Assembly: GCA_022560025.1 (NCBI GenBank)
Contig: JAFISE010000124.1
Location: 23,447-87,446 of the forward strand
Origin: Stagonosporopsis chrysanthemi
Taxonomy: Eukaryota; Ascomycota; Dothideomycetes; Pleosporales; Didymellaceae
DNA length: 64,000 bases
Direction: 5' to 3'
Shown here: piece by piece, positions 23,801-34,695 of the stretch
How the letters are laid out: each line of letters starts with the position of its first letter
Numbering within the stretch: the stretch's first letter is position 1
Notes under the pieces: generated by a model
What the model was told of the DNA's origin: nothing
The model's input: only the letters and a program-made list of their open reading frames with translations
The model's database searches: none
Position numbers and translations under genes: made by a program

Positions 23801-26079
23801 CCGGAATGAATGTAGCAAGCGCCAGAGACAGAGCAAGGATTGGCCATCAAGTCGAGAAACACGTGACTTTCTCAAAACTCGGTGATGCGAATGATGATTC
23901 CGGCCTCGTCATTTTGCTAGACGATTGGCTCCAGGGTCCTCCAGTAATCTTGAATCCCAAACTGCGACCTCCGAAAGATTCCCAGGAAGCCGATAATTGG
24001 GTCTTCAACAGCACTAATCAAGATGCGGTTCCACCGGAACGTGTTGCATGCCCCAAAAGCCTTGAAGGTGTTGTTATTGACATTCCAAAATGGAGTCTTG
24101 GGAGCGAGATTTCTCAATGTAAAAAAAAGGCGTATAGTGTGGCTGATTTGACTAAGACGCAAAACGTGTGGACGTCGAAGAAAAGGATCTTTTGGCTATC
24201 AGTTACAGATCGCGCCTCTTTGCCAGAAGAGACAACAAGCGTGTCGTCCTTCCTTGATCGACATATCAAGCATCAAAAGTACTTCTTCGACAATGCCATC
24301 GCGGCATCAAATTACTGGCAGACTGAGTTACATTTGTCCTTCTATCGAACAGTCGATGGCAGCGGTAAGGGGAGCCTCGTTCATTGTTTGGAAGGATCGA
24401 CGTACATTGCGATGTGTTCCATGGGCTTTCGGTTTTCCGGAGATTTTTCAGATCGATTCTGGACCTGCTTCTTCTTGGAAGACAGAAGAAGAGTTTTTGA
24501 GACAGAAAACCCTGACCAAAAGGACCTCGAGACGAAGAAGTCACAAAGGCCAGACAGAGTGGAGTCCGAGGCAAAGACATTGGGCACGCGTCTGAAACCA
24601 ATCGCGGACTCTGGCATTCACGATGGCTTGGATTTAGAGAAAGAATACGAATACCTCCCACCAGGGGACCGAAGGTTACTCAAAAACAAAAGTACAAAGC
24701 AGTGGCAGCAGCGTAAAGTCCTGGAATTGCTCATATATAGTCAAATGCTTGCGAGGCTACAAGGAGATACAGAACAAATGTTCGAGAAGATACGAGCACT
24801 GGCCCTCCGCTTGGATACCAAGAACGACACTGGCTTCGGACAGGATCCGTTTCAGGAGGGTATCAATGTAGCCAAACGACTACAGAGGCTAGCGAACGAA
24901 GAGGACTACCTGGCTATTGCGGCGCATTGGAGAGACTACACACAAATTCTTGTGGAGATCGAGAAGAATCTGATCGAGAACCTAGAGAAGATTGGGGAGT
25001 GGCAGCGAAGGGAGGACGATCGTGAAAGCCAGCAGCCCCGCTGGTCAAAACGGGACCAGCAGAAGTATCGCACAACAATTGCAGAGCTCACCAAATATAC
25101 CAAGAGACAAGCTGCCGATATACAACGACTCAAAAATCGATTCAGTGCTTTCCGGGATTCTTTGCCAAAGCAACTCACCGATTTGAGAGAGGACATCAAT
25201 TTCCGCGGATCCCAGAATATCAATCTGTTCACGTACGTAACGGTCATTTTTCTGCCACTAGGATTCGCCACCGGGGTACTGAGCATGAGTGGGCCTCCGG
25301 AGTATGCCCTGTCAATGAGCCTTGTAACTCTGTCTCTGGCTTCGCTTGGTATCACCTTGTTGTTCTTACTGAATGCGAGGATCCTCAAAGCATTAATCTT
25401 GCCGATTCTTGAGACACATATGGTTGTCATCCAAATATTCAAGAGGGCCTACTTCCGCGCCGTTGTTAAACCAGTGATCAGCTATGTCGTACATCATGAA
25501 AGGATTCTGCAGCAAGCAGAAAAAATAGGAGTGGCTCCGAGACTTATACCTTGCGAACTAGATAAGGAAACTTTTGAGGGTGCACAAGACATGAAACCCG
25601 GCAAAAACGAGCATCCTGAACAGATCAGAGGATCAAATGTGACAGAGCAGTCGTCGACCACGCAGCAGCTTACACAGACTTGGAACAATCACGAGCGCAC
25701 AGAGCATTTGCATAAGGACGTGCCGAGCGCAGAACGAGGATCGAAGGAAGGCATCGAGCAGAACAGCACGAACGAACCGGACCAGCACGCCAACTCAGAG
25801 GAAGCAGACAATTGGTATTTGCGGTGGAAGGTGAGATATACAAAGCTTACGACGTTCTCACTTAAGAGAGCGTGGAGAGATGAGATAAGAAGGCAGATAG
25901 AAAAGATGGAAAAGCAGAAAGAAAAAAAGAATGAGAATGCGACGGAAGCTGCTGAGGAAGTGAAGAAACCAGAAACGCCAACCGAGACCGCTGCACCGCC
26001 ACAGCGCCGCACTCAATGGTGGATGTCGCCAGTTTTTGGGATAGATCGGAGGAAGCCTGATGTTGAGGCGGGCCAGTAA
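20821..26079 (+). CDS. Giant protein with a C-terminal CorA-like membrane region
   Basis: Exons 20821-22253 and 22302-26079, joined across a 48-base intron, encode 1736 residues. The N-terminal half has no domain I recognise. Around residues 540-680 there is an acidic, repetitive, probably unstructured part built of short Pro-Glu-Ser units. The C-terminal third has a long helical, coiled-coil-like region and then two membrane segments, YVTVIFLPLGFATGVLSMSG and LVTLSLASLGITLLFLL. This is the layout of fungal CorA-like Mg2+ transporter domains. The GMN signature of true CorA channels is absent, with only LSMSG at that place, so ion transport is doubtful. The tail is charged and rich in Lys and Glu. 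Similar large proteins recur in Pleosporales genomes. The function is unknown. Confidence 0.85.
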
Positions 26080-26777
26080 AACTAGAGAGCCCCTTAAGTT
26101 AAGCAAGGAACATGTAGCTTTGTCGATTTCAAGTGATCTGGAGTTAGAAAGAACGTTGATTTGTAATTCCACAGGACAATGCTACGCGTTCTCCCATTGT
26201 CACGACAAATCGCGATAGTTCTCCCTAGAATGGCTCACTGTGCGACGTCTCGCAAGCTTCTCCCATGTCTTCTCTGAGAATGTCAGCCGTAGAGTGCTGA
26301 CCAAAGCCCTCTTTCTATTGAAGTACGGATTAGTATATGATTGTTTTGTTGCACAGAGCATACCTCGTTGACTGTGGAATGTTGGGCGCCTAGCCACGAG
26401 ACACCGTGCGGACGAGAAGACATTCAATTGGCTTCTTCTTTCTTGCAACAGCCTAAGCGCCGGCGGTGCGGGGAAGCCATAGGTATTCGCGCACAACAGG
26501 ATGGCAGGTGCGCTTGTGGTTTCAACCAATTCAACACTTCTCAGAGAAGGAATTAGTCTAGTTTCTAGGTTTACAGTACCGAAAGCATGTCTATCTTACT
26601 CATGGAGTCCGTAGTAGAGACCACAATTCCGAGAGTCACGTGCAGTCTTCCGGTCTTCAACACCAATCAGACGGCTATTTGAGGCTGCGCCGCAAGATCG
26701 ACTCAAAATCGAACCAATAAGATCTGGTGGCAAAAAACGCGCCCCTCATATTTCTGGTTACCACGAGTATGTGGAAC
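26080..26777. other. Intergenic stretch between convergent genes
   Basis: It lies between the CorA-like stop and the Pth11-like stop. Small frames on both strands show no domain. It presumably carries the two 3' untranslated regions. No repeat was seen. Confidence 0.45.
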
Positions 26778-28223
26778 CTAGGTTATCTGTACTTCGCTTG
26801 TGACCTTTATCCCACCTCCAGTTAAAACATCAGTGCAGCTACTCGCAACATGACTTTCGCACTCGATCCTGGCATCGCCGTTGTCAATCTGTATCCCTTC
26901 AACTTCACTCGAGAAGTCTCCTTCCTTAGGTGAAAATAACTGCTCTTCACTGCTGTTTTGGATTTCCGTCAGATATAGTTTCGAGCTCACACGGGCTGCA
27001 GGCTGTGAGCCTATTGTACATAGTTCCCGATCTTTGTCTTCGGCTGCCTGCTGCTCTCCGATTGTATGTCGAGATGAATGGGATGATAGGTATGAGCTAT
27101 ATTTGCCTTTGACGATACGCCATAATGGTCGAAGCGCAGGGAATGATCCCGCGATTATGAGTATATTGTTCTCAGTCCTGTGAAGTTCTGTCAGACGCGT
27201 TACCCCGAATTGAAGCTAAGTTCAATCTCACAAGCTCCAGATAATGATATCAGACCACGAATGAGTCATGTCTGCTACGTCGGATATGTTGCTCATAGCT
27301 ATGATCTTCATTATAGTTGCAAATGTTCCGCTACACCTATCAGTATACATGTATTTGCAACTAATTCTTCGATGCTCTACTTACAATATGCTACCTCCCA
27401 TCAGAATTATCAAGTTTCGTTTATTCTTCGAGGGAATGCTGAGTCTCCGGATGACGAAGTATGGCAGAGTAGCGCAGATGATGTCCATCACAGCATTATA
27501 AACTGACTAATTATTGCATGTTCACAGATGCGCATGTCATTTTCACGTACCTGAGGCTGTTATGGCAACAATGTCTAAGATCCTGGGGCTCAAGCATGTG
27601 CCCTCTATTTGCGGCCTCCACAACTTTTGTACGGGGGAACAGAAGAAGATCATGAAAGAACATGAAAGCGAGGATGTTATGACAAGGACAGCAAGCGGAG
27701 TATAAGCAATCCACTTGTGCAGAGAGCTTGCGGTATGGCCTCGAATCTGGGGACGTTAGCGATATTGAGTCCCTCGCAATCAGCTTATTATTTTCTCTCA
27801 CCCTCATCAATGCAACAATGATTGAAGTCTTTGTGAAAAAAGCGCTTGCAATCGAGAAGTTTGATGCCAGGAGCATATACATGGTAGCCGAGGCTTGATC
27901 ATCTGGGTGTGGTATGTCCCACACGTGTCTTCCCAGCCCGTGAGAAGTACCGACTGTAACAAGTGTTGTACAGGCTAGAGCGGATATCTAACCAAGCTAT
28001 TGTAAGTAGACCTGATATTCCTTGGTACCTTCAACTTGGTACCTTCAAAAACAAAAAGGAAAGATATTGGACTCACCAATCCGGCAACCATGCACCAATC
28101 GTCCCATCCTAAGTTGTTTGTGGCAACCCGTGCCCGCGTGAATACTCGTGCTATCACGAATAATGTCGAAACAGTAGCCAGCGACCACCCAACGATGTTC
28201 AGGACTTTGCGATAGTCGTTCAT
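26778..28223 (-). CDS. Pth11-like seven-transmembrane protein (SAT4/rhodopsin-like domain)
   Basis: Six exons on the minus strand: 28223-28077, 27987-27802, 27746-27551, 27502-27385, 27336-27232 and 27177-26778. Five introns of 89, 55, 48, 48 and 54 bases all have GT-AG ends, and phases agree through a 383-residue product. The first exon gives NDYRKVLNIVGWSLATVST and LGWDDWCMVAGL, the usual start of this family. Later pieces include ASAFFTKTSIIVALMR, FFCSPVQKLWRP, DIICATLPYF and DIIIWSLTENNILIIAGSFP. About seven membrane helices result, then a soluble Ser- and Glu-rich tail. Proteins of this class sit in the plasma membrane. Pth11 of the rice-blast fungus senses surfaces. The ligand here is unknown. 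An ATG at 28361 is open in frame but adds residues atypical of the family. Confidence 0.85.
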
Positions 28224-28846
28224 GTTTGCTAAAAGGCCCCTAAAGCTCGAGGAAAGATACCTTGAAAGCCCAATTGGCTTGTGCAGCGAGATCTTGTTGG
28301 GATGCTGCCCCGCCAATATTTGGATCACTCCTTCGGTCTTATTTTCAAAACCGTGCTGCATGCTAGGCCGTACTGTTGTAATGTATCTTCTAGCAGGTTC
28401 AATCGTCTCTCGATCAGATTAAGTAGGTTAGCATCCGATAATTAGTTGTCACATCCAGATACAGCCCAGCACTAATGCAAGTTGGCTCACATCCTCCTTG
28501 CCTTACAAAAGCTTCGGCGTTGGGATATGAGTAACGCCATAGGGGCTCTTAAACGCTAATTAGATACACTTGTTGGCTATAAAGAAAGTCCCGCGAAGGA
28601 TTTGAAGAAAGTCCCGCGAAGGATTTGGTTGTCATCAAACACCCTAGTACAAATGCAATGCTAAGATTGGCGGACTCATCCGTGCCCCCTACTTAGACCA
28701 AGACAAGACAAGATCAATGCAAGACCCATATTTTTTCCCGCCGACCTACCTGAGTCTGATCTCCGGCGTACATTCTATGGTCGCATTGCCTCGGTCATAA
28801 GAAACTTTTTGATCCCCGTGCTCGCAGTCTCGCAGTAATCGCGACA
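28224..28846. other. Divergent intergenic region between Pth11-like gene and P450 pseudogene
   Basis: About 620 bases without a gene, expected to hold both promoters. It contains a perfect 23-base tandem duplication, listed separately. Confidence 0.45.
28582..28627. repeat. Perfect 23-base tandem duplication
   Basis: A 23-base unit beginning AAGAAAGTCCCGCG is present twice, head to tail, at 28582-28604 and 28605-28627, with no mismatch. It lies in the spacer upstream of the P450 pseudogene. Confidence 0.9.
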
Positions 28847-30438
28847 ATGTTCTCACCAGCCATACTGTCTATCATTAGTGGCACAGTAGTAATTTACGTC
28901 TGGTATCACAGAAGAAAAAGGTCCAGACTGCCTCCGGGGCCACCTGGCCTTCCCATCATCGGTAATATGTTCCAAGCCCCCAAAAAGGCCGTTTGGACAA
29001 CATACGAAAAACGGGTGGAGCAATACGGTCCTTTGGTATATCTCAACTTTGGTGGCACGGATATGCTCCTGATCGGTGATTTTGAGGTGGCAAAAGAGCT
29101 GCTTGATAAAAATGCCGCTATTTATAGTGGTCGGCCGCGTATGGTGAGCAGAACAACTGTATTGCCACAGGATGGATAATGAATACCTGACATTCATAGG
29201 TCATGGCTCAGGAGCTGACATGCAAGAATAAACATATCATGTTTAAATCGTTTAACGAAGATTTCCTTCTACACCAACGGCTCGAGGCTCCTGTGCTTAG
29301 TCCGCGTGCGTCAGCTTGCTACACTGCGATCCAAGACTTGGAAAGCAAGCATCTTCTCAAAAACATGCTCCTATCAGATGACTTTCCAAAAGAGTTTGAG
29401 CGTTTCGCCGCAAGTATCGTATACTCGATCACGTTTGGGTTGCGCGTCATCACAGGCGACGAGTGGCAGCTTCAAATCAGCCACAAATGTCTCAAGAACT
29501 TCACAATTGCGGGTCGGGTTGGCGCTTGGATTGTTGATCTGTTTCCATCCCTTAACAGATTACCTGAACCTCTTACTCCATGGAAGAAAAAGGCTGAAGA
29601 ATGGTACAACATGTGGGCAAACCTCCACATGACCAACATGTAAGACGCTTTGAAACGTGAAGGGTGGAATTGGGCTAAAGAATTTAATCACTCGAGAGAA
29701 GCCCGAAACCTCACGGCTGCCGAGATCTCGTGGGACTTAGGCATTCTATGTGACGCTGGAGTGGAGACAACAAGCGTGCAACCACAAATATTCATACTAG
29801 CCTGCATCGCATACCCTGACTGGGTCCAAAAAGCATAAAAGGAACTCGATCAAGTCGTTGGCCAAAATAGAATGCCCGACTTCGCGGATATCGGCAAACT
29901 ACCCTATCTCCAAGCAGTAGTCGAAGAGAACTTCCGCTGGCGTCACATTGTCCCTGCTAGTATACCCCACGCAACGACCCAGGACGACTACTACAGAGGT
30001 TACATCATACCCAAGGGCACAGTAGTAGTACCGCTTTTCTCCGCTATGCGGAAAGATAGAAGTGTCTTTGATGACCCAAAGGAGTTTCGACCAGAGCGAT
30101 GGATTGGAAAGTCCCAATCTAGCAACTTTGGCTACGGTCGAAGGATATGCCCGGGCAGATTTATCGTGTGTAACTCTCTGGCTATAGCGATGGCAAGATT
30201 GTTATGGGCGTTCAGCATTCGGCCTAAGGACAGCACTGAGATCAAGGTTGCGGAGGATGTGTTCACAGAGGGCTTTGTATCTGGGCCGAAGCCGTTTGGT
30301 GCTGTGTTTGTGCCGAGATCTGAAGCGCACAGAGAAGTCATCGAGAGATATTTCGACGCTGTCGACAAAGATATCGTCCATCTTTTGGACGAGGTGAGAC
30401 GAAAACAAGTCTCGGCTGGCTTAGCCCCTTGTGGGTAA
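28847..30438 (+). pseudogene. Cytochrome P450 pseudogene
   Basis: Exon 1 is 28847-29143. A 56-base intron (GTGAGC to CATAG) joins RPRM to VMAQELTCKN, and exon 2 runs 29200-30438 in one frame. An N-terminal membrane anchor precedes the proline hinge RLPPGPPGLPIIGNM. Helix I is seen as CDAGVETTS, the ExxR motif as EENFR, and the haem-binding loop as FGYGRRICPG with its Cys. TAA codons at 29641 and 29836 interrupt exon 2 while the same frame continues with good P450 sequence on both sides. No intron fits over either, and each could come from CAA by C-to-T change. The part between RPERW and the haem loop is also shorter than usual. The gene is therefore probably dead, though once a microsomal oxidase. 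The substrate is unknown. Confidence 0.85.
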
Positions 30439-31188
30439 AAGTATGAACATCTAAGGGAACCCAGCTGAGAAACGAACTTATCCTGGACATAGATATGCAA
30501 CACCGTGTGCACTTGAAAGCCCAAGCGACTGACCGTGGTGTGAGTGAGACTAGCCAGTAACAACAAGCGATTGGTAGAGCAATTCAACTATTCTCAAGTA
30601 GCAATCGTTGTCTCGATGTGATGTAAAGACTACTTGTTTAGAAGAATAAGTTAAAGACTATATTAGTTAATTTGTAAATGAGAATTGTGTGATCTGAAGG
30701 TCATCAAGTCATAATCACATGAGGAACAAGAAGTCAAGCCAGCGTTGCGGTGTAGAGAAAGGGTGTCAAAAAGTGTTCAAAATGTAAAGGAGACAGAAGT
30801 AAATTGTTGATATATTTTGGTTATTCCATTCACATGGCTAGCCCTGATTCCGAGTTTTATCAATCTCTGATGTTCATCAATGCCGCCACTGATATGATCT
30901 TCCATACCAATCTCTGAACTAGCGAAAACTCGTTAGTAGGCTCAAGGGATTTGGGTAGGGTAGGACGGTAATTACTTGATGTCTGATTGTGCATGATTGA
31001 CGAAGATTGTGATATTGTGAGGCCTGATGTAAAAGCCGTAGTGTCGGGTTGATGTTGGCTGGGAAGATCGCCAGTGCGTAGTTCTATGTCGTGCTTGTTA
31101 CTAGTGTCTGGGCCGAAGCGCAAACGTAGCAGAATGCTCTACAGGTTGTCGTTCAGTCCTGGGCCGCAGCGCAGGCTTGACAACATAC
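30439..31188. other. Intergenic stretch between convergent P450 and WSC genes
   Basis: Moderately AT-rich. A minus-strand frame at 30860-31123 could be a missed 3' exon of the WSC gene, but no splice pair convinced me. No other structure was seen. Confidence 0.4.
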
Positions 31189-32274
31189 TTACCCTAACCG
31201 AAAAACAAACACCGCAGTTGCACAGCACAGAGCTTTTGAGCGCACTTTAATAAAGTATGAACTTACAGGGTTGGTTCCACCAGTGCCGGTGCCGGTGCCA
31301 ATGCCAGTGCCGGTACCACTGCCGGTATCAGAGATAAAAGAGATACCTGTATACACGTCAACAGATAGTAGATAGACGTTCAAGATTGATACTTACCGAT
31401 AGAGTCATCCTTGAAAATGGCAGTACCAACCGAGCTCTTAAGGTAGCACTGGCCGCCACCTTGAATGACAAAGATCGATGACCTACAGTCGGCATTGGAC
31501 GCACATAGAGCTGCACAAGCTTCGACGTCTGCCACGGCTCCTCCGCCACTGATCTGTGCCGCTTGACGATCAATACCGCAGTCAATCTTGAACGTCTTAG
31601 TTCCGACGACCTTTGTGCAGCCGTCATTGTTAGCGCAGGTAAAGCCTGTAGCCGGGCACACGTTTGGAGTACGTTGGTTATTTGTGTAGACGCTTCGGTG
31701 TGTCGCTGAGCCTCCAATCTGAGCAGGATTTCCTAAGTTTCGAGTGTTACAACTCGAGGTGGCTGCGATCTCTGGAGCACCAGCGACAGTACTTCCACAG
31801 TAACAGTTCTTTCCTTCGGCAATACCGAAGTAAGCATATGGTGCTTCTGGGGTAGTTTCGGTGATAATGGAACAGAACTTCTTGCGAGTCTGGTAGGTCA
31901 TGTCGATCTGGTTGAGTTCAGAGGGACCGTTGAGAGCAGGCGCTGGATAGCATCCTGAGTAAGGCGAACCGGTCGGGTCGAAGTTGACATCCTTATCGAC
32001 AGTCAGCAGCTGTGATTAGCAGTAAGTTAGACTGTCTAACAAGTGCAATGTTTAAGGATAAAAACGATCTGCTCTGTGCTGCTGCAACGTGCGAAAAACA
32101 AGAAAAGAGAGAAAACAACAAGAAAAAAAGCTCCATGACTGGAACTAGGTGAGGGCTGAACAAGTGCTAGAAAGGTTAGTACGAGTGGTTGAAAGATTGA
32201 ACAATAGCAGTGGAGTTCGTTATGGATACTGAAGTGACTGCTGTGAGGATGAGAAGAACTGTTGGACGACGCAT
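31189..32274 (-). CDS. Secreted WSC-domain protein with a Gly-Thr repeat tail
   Basis: Minus-strand gene. The central exon 32009-31397 encodes a WSC domain: YSGCYPAPALNG, YAYFGIAEGKNCYCGS, then VCPATGFTC and a second Cys-rich part with ACAALCASNADCRS. WSC domains bind carbohydrate and occur on secreted or wall proteins. A 50-base intron leads to exon 31346 downward, which encodes the Gly-Thr repeat (GSGTGTGIGTGTGTGG). Exon 1 is probably 32274-32230 (MRRPTVLLILTAVTS, a signal peptide), joined across a long 220-base intron in matching phase. A second possible start in that intron also looks like a signal peptide (MELFFLLFSLF). The 3' end is unsure. Reading straight on gives a stop at 31189, but a GTAAGT at 31266 suggests one more intron. 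Confidence 0.7.
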
Positions 32275-33575
32275 GCTCTTATAGCTGCATGAGCTGTTCA
32301 ATCTGATGCGATCTTCGTCCGTGACACTAGCTCATGACCAAAATTCATTGCAGATTGTGGTCTAGTTCGCCCCTGTGGTGTCCAGAAGAGTACTGAATGA
32401 CATTTTGCAGCATGGATCCATGTTCAATAACCTTCCATGGAAGAATGCTCTCGATAAGGCCTTCAGCGGAGCATTAAGAGCACAATCTGGGTAAATATCT
32501 TACCCTGACAGGGCACAACAGATCTTGCATTCCCAGAATTGCACAAGTGCAATAAAGCAGCTGGGAAGCATGTGTCCATCCGTTTATAACTGATCAACTG
32601 GCGAGTATTCACAGTCTCATTCAAACTGCATGTATCGTGATGCTAAGCTTCTCGATAGAGACCAACAATATGGATTTCCCAGAGTGGACAGCGCTTAACC
32701 ACTCCCTAGAAACCACTCATTCCATTGAACGCTTAACGAGATGCGGTGTGAACAATGCCAACCATTTCGAACAATGCTATTGTGAAGCGTAGTGGTACAG
32801 TCAATAGGGATACAGGTATGCAAGGGAGATCAGTGACACGGAATGAACTTTGTTCTCAGTCTTCGTGCGAGAGGTACCAACACGATTCGTCCGGCAAGTG
32901 CATCTTGGAGCAATACGCCATGCATCAAATAGCGGCGTTTAGGCACTTCATAGTGTAATGGGATTTTCTCTCAGAAGAGTGCTGTGTAAGGTAAAGCACT
33001 AGTAATTGCGATGCCCATAAGCCCTCCCTTGGAAGTTGCATGCAAGGGAGACCGCTGGCTTCACAATGGATTATAGTTTACTATCAACTTTAACCGAATC
33101 CCTGGCCACAGGATGATTGGATTGCCACCATGTTGCATCATAGGCCTTTCACACAGGCTCCCTTGGGTTTATGAGCTGTCAGAGATCTCGGTAGATTGTA
33201 CATCAATTGGGAGTAGCCCCAGCAGACGTGAGCAGATGAATTCTTCACGAAATATGTACGAATAATGCAGATCGCCCTTCGAATGCGGGCCCATTTCATT
33301 CAATAGCAACGTATCAAATCTGATTATATGTAAAGAGTCGTACTATTGCCTAACAGCTGAGCAATGCATAAGTCACGACCATGGAGCACTGAAATTGGAG
33401 GATCTCAATCTCATCTCACGAGAGTGGAGGCTTTTTGAGGTAGAGACCTTGTCCTGCGTGATAAGTCATCAAATATGTACATGTAACGTGCATGAAGACG
33501 AACATATGGATTGCCGAAGATGAGCTGGTCACATATAGATCACTATATGTCTGATTTATGATAACCTAAGTCATT

Positions 33576-33848
33576 ACCCTACGGCACTTTGGTTTAGTTT
33601 GGTTTGATTTTAATTAACGTCGCGGAGCGAGCTTCTAACTACACAGACCTCCCATGGGGTATCGGTGCTTACTGAAATATATGGACCCCCCTTGATCTGC
33701 TAAACTACGTCAAGGGCTGCTCCTGATTGGCTGACCACAGATTGCAACCAATCATAAGTAAGAAATAGCCTAGCGTACCGGACTTAGGGGGGTCCGCACA
33801 TTTCCACAACCATTATATAGACGACGTGCGGAGCACCCTACGGCACTT
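33576..33848. repeat. Pair of 14-base direct repeats flanking the small element
   Basis: ACCCTACGGCACTT occurs at 33576-33589 and again at 33835-33848, on either side of the inverted-repeat element. The second copy runs into GGCAC-TTGATTCC-GTGCC, a 5-base hairpin. The pair could mark the edges of a larger 270-base insertion. Confidence 0.55.
33683..33795. repeat. Small element with 10-base inverted ends (MITE-like)
   Basis: A 113-base segment starts with GGACCCCCCT and ends with its exact reverse complement AGGGGGGTCC. No open frame fits inside. No clear target-site duplication touches the ends. Such short inverted-repeat elements are often non-autonomous transposons, but this one could be a chance hairpin. 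Confidence 0.45.
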
Positions 33849-34085
33849 GATTCCGTGCCATCAACGCAACTGGCTGACATTTTATCATAATCAGAGCTCT
33901 GTTATCCCAGCAGCAATGTCCAATTTTATCGCATTGCTGATTATTTGCTCGCTTCTAATTTGGAAAATGATACACCTGAGGCAGACTGAGCGGCCGTAGA
34001 CTGAGTAGATATTGTGCACTACCGCGCTCCAATATGCAAATATCAGCTTCAGAAGTAGTATGATGCGAAGATGGAACCCTTTGAT

Positions 34086-34391
34086 CTACGTTGAGGTCGT
34101 CTGAGCTAAGAGAATGTTGACAGTAGCTCTGTATATCCGTTGGTCTTGCATAGGCTTCCGAGCTCCCAAGACCACAAAGTTGTAGGCTCCACCCGTATTA
34201 GAAACCCATCCATCGACCGACCCAGTGGCCAATGATTCAACGCCGATGGGCACCAGCATCAGTCGAGTCATGGCGGCACAGACAACCTTGTACTGTCTGT
34301 CGTGACAGCAGATCTCATTTTCGTTGCCAGCGAAGATGAGACACCTTCCGGGCCAGTCTTGAAAATGGGGGATGATGGTTGAGGTAGTCAT
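34086..34391 (-). CDS. Small hypothetical protein, doubtful
   Basis: An ATG-started frame of 101 residues (MTTSTIIPHFQDWPG) without introns. I recognise no domain, signal peptide or membrane segment. It lies in a gene-poor spacer upstream of nothing obvious and could be a chance frame or the stub of a larger protein. Confidence 0.25.
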   Translation of the reverse strand: MTTSTIIPHFQDWPGRCLIFAGNENEICCHDRQYKVVCAAMTRLMLVPIGVESLATGSVDGWVSNTGGAYNFVVLGARKPMQDQRIYRATVNILLAQTTST

Positions 34392-34695
34392 CTTGTCAGA
34401 ATGAGTTGAATGGTGGTGAATAACAATATGACTTGTTTATTCAGCAAAGACATAACTTGATAACTGCTTCAGAGATCCACGACCTTCAACCCTATCGCTT
34501 GGCATGGCCCATCTTCGGTATCAATCTTGGTCCGAAAGTGTCCTCAGAACCATCGTTGTGAACGTCTCACTTTGCAGCAAGTTTCAGTGCCAAGACGTTT
34601 TTTCCCCATGAATTTCAAGCATTTCCAGAGAGCCAGCACCACACCATTCCACACTCTGTGTGTCAGTGATCCTCTACAACGATCAAACGTCTTTC
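34392..34695. other. Short spacer
   Basis: About 300 bases between the doubtful small frame and the carboxylesterase stop. Nothing recognised. Confidence 0.5.

Larger units (their letters stand above)
32275..34085. other. Long gene-poor region
   Basis: 1.8 kb without a recognised gene; the only frame of note (32755-32958) is short and featureless. It contains the small inverted-repeat element and the 14-base direct repeats listed below. It may be a graveyard of small elements. Confidence 0.5.
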
